Assembly: GCA_021832305.1 (NCBI GenBank) | Contig: JAKBLB010000006.1 | Location: forward strand, 1-64,000 | Length of the DNA stretch: 64,000 bases | Direction: 5' to 3' | Source of the DNA: Pseudomonadota bacterium | Lineage (GTDB): Bacteria; Pseudomonadota; Gammaproteobacteria; Burkholderiales; Ferrovaceae | Shown: piece after piece, positions 8,600 through 16,041 of the stretch | Layout of the letters: each line of letters opens with the position of its first letter | Position numbering within the stretch: the stretch's first letter is position 1 | The notes under the pieces: model-generated | Told to the model about the DNA's origin: nothing | What the model saw: the letters and a program-made list of their open reading frames with translations, nothing else | Database searches by the model: none | Made by a program: the position numbers and the translations under genes

Positions 8600-8672
8600 T
8601 AGGGCAGAATCCTGTCACGGAAAGACGGTGGCAACATGTAACATCCAATTGCGGGTAGGTAGACTGAACCCC

Positions 8673-8682
8673 ATGGTACCAT
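8673..8682. promoter_or_regulatory. Palindrome in the hisC / EthD divergent intergenic region
   Basis: ATGGTACCAT is a perfect 10-base palindrome midway between the divergent starts at 8599 and 8715, a plausible operator or simply a short chance dyad. Confidence 0.2.
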
Positions 8683-8714
8683 ACTTCATTTGATTTGCGA
8701 CCTACGAGACATCA

Positions 8715-9038
8715 ATGATAAAAATCAGCATCCTGTACCCGAACGACAAATGCTCGCGGTTCGATCTACGCTACTACATTGAAACGCACATGCCAATGTC
8801 CATTGAACTCCTGAGCGCTCACCCGGGGTTCAGAGGTGTTTCTGTAGAGCGCGGGGTCGGAGGTGGAATTCCGGGGACAGACGCGGCATACATTGCCATG
8901 TGCCACTTCTTGTTTGACTCGATAGAAAACTTCATGGTCGCCTTCACGACCAACGCGACAGTTCTCCAAGGTGACATGCCAAACTACACGGACATCGAGC
9001 CGGTTATTCAAGTCAACGAAGTGCTTATTTCTCGGTAA
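8715..9038 (+). CDS. EthD family protein
   Basis: Small soluble protein of 107 aa with the EthD/dimeric alpha-beta barrel pattern: MIKISILYPND at the start, RYYIETHMPMS near residue 19 (the conserved Y..xHxP), then the GGGxPG..AAYIAMCHFLFDS segment. Proteins of this family are small oxygenase- or isomerase-like factors of varied function. It precedes a tautomerase-like gene by 50 bases on the same strand, and the two look like a small catabolic or detoxification pair. The substrate is unknown. Confidence 0.85.
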   Translation: MIKISILYPNDKCSRFDLRYYIETHMPMSIELLSAHPGFRGVSVERGVGGGIPGTDAAYIAMCHFLFDSIENFMVAFTTNATVLQGDMPNYTDIEPVIQVNEVLISR

Positions 9039-9088
9039 CTATCCAAATTTGCCAAATCATCGCAAACGGCCATTAGCAAGGAGCAAAA

Positions 9089-9484
9089 ATGCCAAGTGTC
9101 TTAATTGAAGTGCGGCGGAAATACACACTTGAGCAAGAGGTTGCCCTCATTGAGGCAGTCCACCTGGCCTTGCGCGAAGCTTTCAAAATTGTGCCTGGTG
9201 ACAAAAATGTTCGTCTAATCGTGCATGAGCCTCATCGCTTTGCATACCCACCCGGTCGGGAGAAACCAGATTTTTATACGCACATCAGTATTGATGCATT
9301 TGCTGGTCGCTCTCTTGATGCAAAACGAAACCTGTACAAGGCCATTGTGAACAACCTTGAACCCTTTGGTATACCTAAGGACCACGTGAAAATTCTCCTC
9401 AGAGAAATTGCGAAAGAAAATTGGGGCATTCGCGGGGGTCAAGCAGGGTGTGATGTTGAGCTGGGTTTTAAGGTTGAGGTGTAG
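9089..9484 (+). CDS. Tautomerase family protein
   Basis: The 131-aa product begins MPSVLIEV, so that after Met removal Pro1 is N-terminal, as in 4-oxalocrotonate tautomerase and MIF-type enzymes, where it is the catalytic base. The length fits the double-motif Tautomerase_2 subfamily. A GGAG ribosome site lies about 8 bases before the ATG (caaGGAGcaaaaATG). It follows the EthD gene and is probably co-transcribed. The specific substrate is not predictable. Confidence 0.85.
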   Translation: MPSVLIEVRRKYTLEQEVALIEAVHLALREAFKIVPGDKNVRLIVHEPHRFAYPPGREKPDFYTHISIDAFAGRSLDAKRNLYKAIVNNLEPFGIPKDHVKILLREIAKENWGIRGGQAGCDVELGFKVEV

Positions 9485-9574
9485 TACTCAAGCGGAACCG
9501 CGCAAAAGCGCACAGCGCTGTCGTCGGGCTGCGGACAATGTCAGAAATATACTTGTACAACGAATTTTCGGACA

Positions 9575-9937
9575 TTATGGCAGGTAAACGGCATAGTGAG
9601 CAAAGGCTCGTATGATCTTGAGGTCGGCGTTAAAGTGAAATACTTCCGCGACAAAGCCACGAGCGCCTTTGTAATAAAGGGTGATGCTACTAACGCCGAT
9701 GAGAACTGAAATGAGTTCGAACCGTAAGTCCGGAATTAGTTCGAGCGCCTTCTTCCAGTACGCCCCAACCGCATTTTTTCCTCGTAGCACTCCTGAGGGT
9801 TCGTCTGCGAGTTGGATGATCACAGGCGAGCACATTTCAAAGTCATCGGCATAGTGCGAAAGGATTCTGTTGAGATCATGCGTATTCCATGAATCTACCC
9901 AATCTGTCGCAAAATTCTCGGCAAAAGACTTATCCAT
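9575..9937 (-). CDS. SnoaL/NTF2-like family protein
   Basis: Soluble protein of 120 aa with the SnoaL-like cone-fold signature: a first helix FATDWVDSWNTHDLNRILSHYADDFEMCSP, then GKNAVGAYWKKALELIPDLRFEL, and beta strands to the end. Members are polyketide cyclases, isomerases or orphan small-molecule binders. It is a single gene on the minus strand, convergent with the tautomerase gene. Function is not assigned beyond the fold. Confidence 0.8.
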   Translation of the reverse strand: MDKSFAENFATDWVDSWNTHDLNRILSHYADDFEMCSPVIIQLADEPSGVLRGKNAVGAYWKKALELIPDLRFELISVLIGVSSITLYYKGARGFVAEVFHFNADLKIIRAFAHYAVYLP

Positions 9938-10033
9938 TTTGAACTCGTTTTAATTTCCTTCCCCAAACATAATATCCCCTGATGTTGCCGCTCCCGCCGA
10001 ATCTTCTTGTAGACCATGACCTCCTCCCGAATT

Positions 10034-10066
10034 GGTCTGAATTTTTCCTCGCCGATCATTCAGACC
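10034..10066 (-). terminator. Hairpin at the end of the phzF-like gene
   Basis: A 9-base inverted repeat, GGTCTGAAT (10034-10042) with ATTCAGACC (10058-10066), encloses a 15-base loop and overlaps the phzF-like stop codon. There is no clear U-tract after it, so it may be an mRNA-stabilising structure rather than a rho-independent terminator. Confidence 0.35.
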
Positions 10067-10839
10067 GTCATGATCCCACTCATGACGGTCACCGCTTGCC
10101 CAGTCAGCAATACCCGAGCCGACTTGAGTTCGCACCCTATTGAGCCGCCTCGCTTCGAGATCTGTCTGGCATTCAGGAGGGTTTTGCCCAACCTCTGAGC
10201 CCAGTAGGGGGCCAGTTCACAATGGGCAGAGCCACAGACCGGATCTTCGGGAACACCGTATTTGGGTGCAAAAAAGCGACTGACGAAGTCGACTGACCTC
10301 CCTGGCGCGGTGACGATGACACCCCGCAGATCCAGTTGTGCCAATAGGTCGAAATGGGGTTGAAGGGCCAAAACCGTCTCCTCGTCCTCGAAGACGGCCA
10401 GATAATCCTCGGCGCACCATACCTCCACTGGCGCACATCCCAAACCTTCCGCCAGTCGGTCGGGACAGGGGCGCCGCCTGGACGGCAAGGCGGGAAAATC
10501 CATTTCCAGGCCCTGCGCATTTTTTTGTACCGACAGTTTTCCGCTCAAGGTATCGAATACCAGCAAGTTTCCAGGATAACCGAGATGTTCGAACATCACA
10601 TGAGCCGTGGCCAGGGTGGCATGGCCGCAAAGGGTGACTTCCCTGGTCGGGGTAAACCAGCGCAGTTCGAGTCCGTCTTTGGAAGGGACGAAGAATGCAG
10701 TTTCCGAAAGATTGTTTTCCGCTGCAATGGACTGAAGCAGTTCATCATCCAACCACTGTTCCAGGGGGCAAACGGCAGCCGGATTCCCCTCGAAAGGTCG
10801 GGAGGCGAAGGCGTCCACCTGAAAGATTTCAAGGTTCAT
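10060..10839 (-). CDS. PhzF family isomerase/epimerase-like protein
   Basis: The protein (259 aa) has the diaminopimelate-epimerase-like fold of PhzF. It shows VDAFASRPFEGNPAAVC at the N-terminus, the catalytic Glu region NNLSETAFF, RWFTPTREVTLCGHATLA near residue 70, and the C-terminal DPVCGSAHCELAPYWAQ motif. The start was chosen at MNLEIFQVDAF, the family start, 7 bases after the upstream gene's stop; a longer frame would overlap that gene. It forms a two-gene operon with the PaiB-like regulator. Outside phenazine clusters, as here, the substrate is unknown. Confidence 0.9.
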   Translation of the reverse strand: MNLEIFQVDAFASRPFEGNPAAVCPLEQWLDDELLQSIAAENNLSETAFFVPSKDGLELRWFTPTREVTLCGHATLATAHVMFEHLGYPGNLLVFDTLSGKLSVQKNAQGLEMDFPALPSRRRPCPDRLAEGLGCAPVEVWCAEDYLAVFEDEETVLALQPHFDLLAQLDLRGVIVTAPGRSVDFVSRFFAPKYGVPEDPVCGSAHCELAPYWAQRLGKTLLNARQISKRGGSIGCELKSARVLLTGQAVTVMSGIMTV

Positions 10840-10846
10840 GTCTGGG

Positions 10847-11485
10847 TCATTTCCCGAAAAACTTCTCCATGGATTCTGCCAGTTCCAGGGCTCGATGGGT
10901 TCCTCGGGCACGCAACCCTTGAAGTACGCCATCCCGGTTTGGTTCAGGCTGATTCTGGCTGATTTTCCATTTTCCGAGCAGACGGGTGATGGTGAGTTCG
11001 ATGCCGACGATGGAACCCGTCAGGCGTTCGATAAAGTCAGGGGGCGCGTCCGCCACTGACCAGGGGGAATCAAGGGCCGACTCCTGTTGTACGGTGAGTG
11101 ATCGGCTCTGTTCCCGGACCCATGCTGCGTCATCGATGATGCGTAACTGACCATAAGCATGGACGACGGCGTAATTCCAGGTGGGAACCCCCTTACCATT
11201 CTCCTTTGCCGTGGGATACCAAGAGGGTGAAACATAACCATCCGGGCCATGGAATATGATCAGGGATTCAATTTCCGGATGGATATTTTTCCACGCCGGA
11301 TTGGCGCGGGCCATATGGCCTTGCAAAGTGCCGAAGGGAACCGGTTCTGGCGCGAGATGGAAGGGAATGTGATTGGCCTCCATCCCGGAGGCCGAGAGCG
11401 TCACCAGCGTTCCCAAGGAGTGAGAACGGATCAGTCGATGCAGGACCTCGACTCGGGATTCTTCGAAGAGGGGTGGGATATACAC
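10847..11485 (-). CDS. FMN-binding negative transcriptional regulator (PaiB-like)
   Basis: The 212-aa product matches the PaiB/FMN-binding split-barrel family: MYIPPLFEE at the start, SGMEANHIPFHL, GHMARANPAWK, and FHGPDGYVSPSWYPT...VPTWNYAVVHAYG (in parts) in the middle. PaiB of Bacillus was described as a regulator, but the fold is that of a flavin oxidoreductase or FMN-binding protein. It is the first gene of a pair with phzF. The family call is firm; regulator versus enzyme is open. Confidence 0.88.
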   Translation of the reverse strand: MYIPPLFEESRVEVLHRLIRSHSLGTLVTLSASGMEANHIPFHLAPEPVPFGTLQGHMARANPAWKNIHPEIESLIIFHGPDGYVSPSWYPTAKENGKGVPTWNYAVVHAYGQLRIIDDAAWVREQSRSLTVQQESALDSPWSVADAPPDFIERLTGSIVGIELTITRLLGKWKISQNQPEPNRDGVLQGLRARGTHRALELAESMEKFFGK

Positions 11486-11571
11486 GATATTTCCTCGCGG
11501 GGACCGACCGTAACTATAACCCCAACTCGCTCAATCCGGGACATGATGCTATCCCGGCGAGGTCCGAATCA

Positions 11572-11647
<76 letters not shown>

Positions 11648-11685
11648 ACTTGAACGGGGGTATTATACCGGATTCTGGGTATGTC

Positions 11686-13248
11686 ATGAATCTTCTCAAA
11701 TCTCTCGCCCAAACCAGCAGCATGACGTTGCTCTCACGCATCCTTGGCTTTCTGCGCGATGTGGTGGTGGCGCACGCCTTTGGCGCAGCGGGTGAAACGG
11801 ATGCTTTTGTGGTGGCTTTCCGGCTCCCCAATCTGTTGCGTCGCCTGTTTGCCGAAGGGGCTTTCTCGCAAGCCTTCGTTCCATTATTGGCGGCCCAACG
11901 CGCCAAACATGGGGACAAGGCGGCGCGGCGTTTGGTGGACCATGTGGCCAGCGTATTGATGGTGGCATTGTTGGTGACGACGCTGCTGGGTGTTCTGTTT
12001 GCCCCGCAGATCGTATGGGTGACGGCTCCCGGGTTTCACCAGAATTTGGCCGAATTTACCCTGACCACCCGATTGCTGCGCATCACTTTCCCCTATATAT
12101 TTTTCATTGCCCTGGTTGCTTTGTCTGCCGGGATCCTCAATACCTGGAACCGTTTCTGGGTCCCGGCCATCACTCCGGTATGGCTGAATATCGGATTTCT
12201 GCTTTTTGTACTGGCATTTTCCCGATTTTTCACGCCCCCCATTGCGGCCTTGGCCTGGGGCGCCTTTGCGGGAGGGGTGATGCAACTTCTCTTTCAGTGG
12301 CCCTTCCTGCGCCAGTTGCAGATGGTGCCACGATGGCGCTGGGATATCTCTGATCCGGGCGTGCGACGGGTATTGAAATTGATGGGGCCGGCAGTGATCG
12401 GGGTGTCGGTGGGACAGATCAGTTTGTTGTTGAGTACCCTGTTTTCGTCCTACTTGCCGACCGGCAGCATTTCCTGGCTGTTTTATGCCGATCGTCTGAT
12501 GGAGTTTCCCACGGGATTGCTGGGGGCGGCCTTGGGTACGATCCTGTTGCCCAGTTTGGCGCGCAGCCATGCGACAGACGATCAGGTCGGTTATTCGGCC
12601 TTGCTGGACTGGGGGTTGCGGCTGACCCTGATGTTGACGTTGCCCGCCGCATTGGCGCTGGCTTTGATCGGGGTGCCCTTGATTTCCACCTTGTTCATGC
12701 GGGGGGCCTTTGGTCCCCAGGATGTTCTGCAGGTCGATCTGGCGCTGCTGGCCTATAGTTTCGGGTTGATGGGCCTGATCAGCATCAAGATTCTGGCGCC
12801 AGGGTTTTATGCCCGTCAGGATATCAAGACCCCGGTCAAGATCGCCCTGCTGATCCTGGTGCTCACTCAGGGGATGAACGCCCTGTTCATCGGTCCCCTG
12901 CATCATGCTGGTCTGGCCCTGGCGACCAGCCTGGGGGCCTGTGGTAATGCCGGTTTGTTATATTGGGGGCTGCGTCGACGTGACGTATATCGGCCTGGGC
13001 CGGGTTGGTCCGGGTTTTTGCTGAAACTGGGGATGGCGCTGGGGGTGATGGGAGCGGTGCTCTGGATCGGCCAGGGAGCGAAGTCTTTCTGGTTGACGGC
13101 TTCTTTTGGTGCCCGGCTGGGGCATTTGGCCCCATTGCTGGTAGGGGCTGCAGGCAGTTACTTTGCAACCCTGTGGGGTTTGGGGTTTCGGTTACGCGAT
13201 TTTTCCCGGCATGCTGTGCCACAAGCCGAAAGCCAAACCGAGCAGTAA
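11686..13248 (+). CDS. murJ: Lipid II flippase MurJ
   Basis: Polytopic inner-membrane protein of 520 aa with about 14 transmembrane helices and the MurJ N-terminal signature SMTLLSRILGFLRDVVVAHAFG and AFVVAFRLPNLLRRLFAEGAFSQAFVPL (in parts), including the Arg residues of the central cavity. It flips lipid II to the periplasm for peptidoglycan synthesis. The ATG at 11686 is the family start (MNLLKSL); an upstream ATG at 11650 would place the start next to the tRNA gene. The 3' end overlaps the convergent TSUP gene by 57 bases. Confidence 0.95.
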   Translation: MNLLKSLAQTSSMTLLSRILGFLRDVVVAHAFGAAGETDAFVVAFRLPNLLRRLFAEGAFSQAFVPLLAAQRAKHGDKAARRLVDHVASVLMVALLVTTLLGVLFAPQIVWVTAPGFHQNLAEFTLTTRLLRITFPYIFFIALVALSAGILNTWNRFWVPAITPVWLNIGFLLFVLAFSRFFTPPIAALAWGAFAGGVMQLLFQWPFLRQLQMVPRWRWDISDPGVRRVLKLMGPAVIGVSVGQISLLLSTLFSSYLPTGSISWLFYADRLMEFPTGLLGAALGTILLPSLARSHATDDQVGYSALLDWGLRLTLMLTLPAALALALIGVPLISTLFMRGAFGPQDVLQVDLALLAYSFGLMGLISIKILAPGFYARQDIKTPVKIALLILVLTQGMNALFIGPLHHAGLALATSLGACGNAGLLYWGLRRRDVYRPGPGWSGFLLKLGMALGVMGAVLWIGQGAKSFWLTASFGARLGHLAPLLVGAAGSYFATLWGLGFRLRDFSRHAVPQAESQTEQ

Positions 13249-13959
13249 CAGGGAGAGCCCTGCACGGGTGACCCTTTCAGGTAAATGATGGTTGAGCCGG
13301 GTGCCTACCCACAGCCCTGGGAGTGATCCTGCCAGGAGAGCAACCAACAAGGTCCCATCCACATGCCCCAAACGCAGATGTCCCAATCCGGCCAGTAAGG
13401 TCAACGGCACCGCATGGGCCAACTCCGTGCCGACAATGGTGGAAAAACTGAAACCAGGGTAGAGAACCAGCAGCAGTGCAGTCCCCAGAGCGCCACCGCC
13501 CACCGAAGAAAGGGTGACGAGAATGCCGATAAAAAATCCCAGTATCGGAGTCCAGACCCACGCGTGCGGGGTGTTTGCCTGTTTGGGTGGGGTGCGCCGT
13601 TTCCAGAGGGCCAGGGTGGTGAGTGTCAGGGCTACGACCAATCCCTGGCGCAACGTTTGATCCAGCAGGGGACTGGCAGGAATCCGCTGCAAAATCCAGA
13701 GGGTGAGTCCGCTTCCCGGCAGACTGCCCACCAGCAGCCAACCCGCCGTGCGCCAGGATACATTGCCGTGGCGCTGGTGGCAGGCAACGGCCCCGGCCTT
13801 GGTCAGTGCTGCGTAGAGCAGGTCGGTTCCAATGGCCGTTGCGGGGGGGATGCCAAAGCCCATGACCAGCAGGGGGGTCATGAGGGATCCCCCTCCGATT
13901 CCGGTCATTCCGATCAGGAGTCCCCCCGCAGCGCCGGACAGGATGAAATTGACGAGCAT
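13192..13959 (-). CDS. Sulfite exporter TauE/SafE (TSUP) family permease
   Basis: Inner-membrane protein of 255 aa with about eight helices and the family glycine motif GAAGGLLIGMTGIGGGSLMTP at the N-terminus (given in part), repeated as ILVTLSSVGGGALGTALLL in the second half. TSUP proteins move sulfite, sulfonates or other small organic anions. It is divergent from a CysB-type regulator, which suggests a sulfur-related substrate and CysB control; both are inference. The C-terminal 19 codons overlap murJ on the other strand. Confidence 0.85.
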   Translation of the reverse strand: MLVNFILSGAAGGLLIGMTGIGGGSLMTPLLVMGFGIPPATAIGTDLLYAALTKAGAVACHQRHGNVSWRTAGWLLVGSLPGSGLTLWILQRIPASPLLDQTLRQGLVVALTLTTLALWKRRTPPKQANTPHAWVWTPILGFFIGILVTLSSVGGGALGTALLLVLYPGFSFSTIVGTELAHAVPLTLLAGLGHLRLGHVDGTLLVALLAGSLPGLWVGTRLNHHLPERVTRAGLSLLLLGLAFGLWHSMPGKIA

Positions 13960-14041
13960 GCCAGGGGGTTCCCCGAAAGAGTGATGAAGAGTTTGGAACA
14001 GAGCATACCCGAGGTGTTATAGAAAACTAAGTAATAAGTTA

Positions 14042-14069
14042 TTGTATGTACCTAACCAATGATTATAAT
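14042..14069 (+). promoter_or_regulatory. Candidate promoter of cysB
   Basis: A consensus -10 TATAAT (14064-14069) lies 32 bases before the cysB ATG, with a partial -35 TTGTAT (14042-14047) and a 16-base spacer. The surrounding AT-rich region, shared with the divergent TSUP gene, would also be a natural CysB site. Confidence 0.45.
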
Positions 14070-14100
14070 GAACTCTGGGCCTGTGACGGGAGGATGTCTC

Positions 14101-15051
14101 ATGAAATTACAGCAATTGCGCTATCTGGTGGAAGTGGCTGAGGCTGGATTGAATGTATCCCAGGCAGCCGACAACCTGTTCACTTCACAGCCCGGCGTGA
14201 GCAAGCAGATTCGTTTGCTCGAAGATGAATTGGGCGTAGAGATTTTCGTGCGCAATGGCAAGCGGGTGGTGAGTGTCACGCCGGCGGGGCAAGAAATTCT
14301 GACCCTGGCTCGCCGGGTCTTGCTGGAAGCGCGTAACCTCAAGACGGCAGGACAGGAGTTCAGCCGTCAAAGGGCAGGCCAATTGACCATTGCCACCACC
14401 CATACCCAGGCGCGGTATGTGCTTCCTCCCGTGATCATGCAGTTTGCACAGCGTTATCCCGAGGTCAAGTTGGTGCTTCATCAAGGGAATCCCCTGCATG
14501 TGGCGCAGGAAGTCGTGGCGGGACGGGCGGATCTGGCCATTGCCACGGAAGGATTGGACCTGTTTCCCGATTTGCGCATTCTGCCTTGTTACCAGTGGAA
14601 CCGCATTCTGGTGGCCAAGCCCGATCATCCCCTGCTGGCGTTGGAACATTTGACCCTGGAGGCATTGGTCCAGTACCCCATGATCACCTATGACCATGCC
14701 TTTACGGGACGCGCCCGGATCAATCAGGCCTTCGAGCGCCATGGGCTATCGCCTAACGTGGTGCTGACGGCGCTGGACGCCGACGTGATCAAGACTTATG
14801 TGCGCGTGGGGATGGGTGTGGGGGTCATCGCGGCCATGGCCTATGATCAGAACCTGGATCAGGATCTGAGGGCGCGGGACATGGCGCATCTGTTTGATCC
14901 CAGTCTGACCCGCATCGCCCTGCGGGCAGGAACCTATCTGCGGGGTTTCGTGTATGACTTCATACAACTTTTTGCGCCCGCGCTGGATCGTGCCCGAGTC
15001 GAGGAGGCCCTGGCTACCCCGGCCGGGAGTTCCGATGACGAGAGTTCCTGA
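14101..15051 (+). CDS. cysB: CysB-type LysR regulator of sulfur assimilation
   Basis: The product (316 aa) starts MKLQQLRYLVEVAEAGLNVSQAA, the CysB/Cbl signature rather than a generic LysR start, followed by SQPGVSKQIRLLEDELG. The effector domain shows TTHTQARYVLPPVI and AFTGRARI, the regions that bind N-acetylserine or sulfate/APS in CysB. The GGGAGG ribosome site (14088-14093) fixes the ATG at 14101. It likely controls sulfate or sulfonate genes, possibly the divergent TSUP gene and cysDNC at the far end of the window. CysB and Cbl cannot be separated by eye. Confidence 0.9.
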   Translation: MKLQQLRYLVEVAEAGLNVSQAADNLFTSQPGVSKQIRLLEDELGVEIFVRNGKRVVSVTPAGQEILTLARRVLLEARNLKTAGQEFSRQRAGQLTIATTHTQARYVLPPVIMQFAQRYPEVKLVLHQGNPLHVAQEVVAGRADLAIATEGLDLFPDLRILPCYQWNRILVAKPDHPLLALEHLTLEALVQYPMITYDHAFTGRARINQAFERHGLSPNVVLTALDADVIKTYVRVGMGVGVIAAMAYDQNLDQDLRARDMAHLFDPSLTRIALRAGTYLRGFVYDFIQLFAPALDRARVEEALATPAGSSDDESS

Positions 15052-15096
15052 GGCGGGAAGGCTCTCATGATAGAATCTTACCTTTTGAATTGACCC

Positions 15097-16041
15097 ATGA
15101 AACGCATCTCCATCGATCATTTGCCGGTAGGGACCGTGGGTACGGCCCTGACTCTGGGCAATTTCGACGGCGTTCATCGAGGTCATCAGGCCATGCTCGA
15201 ATGTCTGGTGAAAGAAGCCGGCGTGCGCGGGTTGGTTCCCATGGTCTTGACCTTCGAACCTTATCCCCGGGAGTTTTTTGAGGGGGCTTCCGCTCCTCCA
15301 CGCCTGACTTCCCTGACGCGCAAGTATCTGTGGATGACGCAGATGGGGGTGGACCAGGTGCGGGTTTTGCGCTTCAATGCAGCCCTGGCTGCCCTGTCCG
15401 CCGCCGATTTCGTACAACGCGTATTGGTGCAGGGATTTTCGGCGCGCTGGGTGTTGGTAGGGGATGATTTTCGTTTTGGAGTCCATCGCCAGGGAGATTT
15501 CTCTCTATTGCGCGAGATGGGCCGGACCTTGGGTTTTGAATGCGCAGCATTGCAGAGCGTGCAGATTGCAGGCGAACGTATTTCGAGCAGCGCCATTCGC
15601 GCCTGTTTGAGCGCAGGTGACCTCACGCGGGCAGCGACCTTGCTGGGGCGTTCCTTCTCTTTGGTGGGGCGAGTGGGGTATGGCCATCAGTTGGGTCGCT
15701 CCCTGGGGTTTCCGACCTTGAATCTGGCGTTGCGGCATCGGCCTCCCCTGTCAGGGGTATTCGTGGTGGAAGTGTGCGGTCCCGCCCCTCACCCTCTGCC
15801 CGGGGTCGCCAGCTTGGGGCATCGGCCCACGGTGAACCCCCTCGATGCCCCGTTGCTGGAGGTCCACCTGTTTGATTTCGAGCGGACGATCTATGGGCAA
15901 CGGGTGGAAGTACGCTTTTTGCATAAATTGCGCGATGAACGGCATTTTGCGAACACGGATCAACTGGTGGCACAGATGCGTGCGGACGCTGAAGCGGCGC
16001 GTGCCTACTTTGCTCAGTCACTCATTCAGGATGCATCATGA
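15097..16041 (+). CDS. ribF: Bifunctional riboflavin kinase / FAD synthetase
   Basis: The enzyme (314 aa) has the N-terminal FMN adenylyltransferase domain ([15 protein letters not shown] near residue 26; [10 protein letters not shown] near 165) and the C-terminal riboflavin kinase domain ([15 protein letters not shown] near 198; [10 protein letters not shown]). It makes FMN and then FAD in the cytoplasm. It is the first gene of ribF-ileS-lspA-ispH, a conserved proteobacterial operon; its stop overlaps the ileS start by four bases. Confidence 0.97.
   Translation: MKRISIDHLPVGTVGTALTLGNFDGVHRGHQAMLECLVKEAGVRGLVPMVLTFEPYPREFFEGASAPPRLTSLTRKYLWMTQMGVDQVRVLRFNAALAALSAADFVQRVLVQGFSARWVLVGDDFRFGVHRQGDFSLLREMGRTLGFECAALQSVQIAGERISSSAIRACLSAGDLTRAATLLGRSFSLVGRVGYGHQLGRSLGFPTLNLALRHRPPLSGVFVVEVCGPAPHPLPGVASLGHRPTVNPLDAPLLEVHLFDFERTIYGQRVEVRFLHKLRDERHFANTDQLVAQMRADAEAARAYFAQSLIQDAS

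Noticed and set aside
11884-12906. Long minus-strand frame inside murJ (340 codons)
   Set aside because: Gln/His-rich composition typical of an antisense shadow of a strongly supported membrane protein gene.
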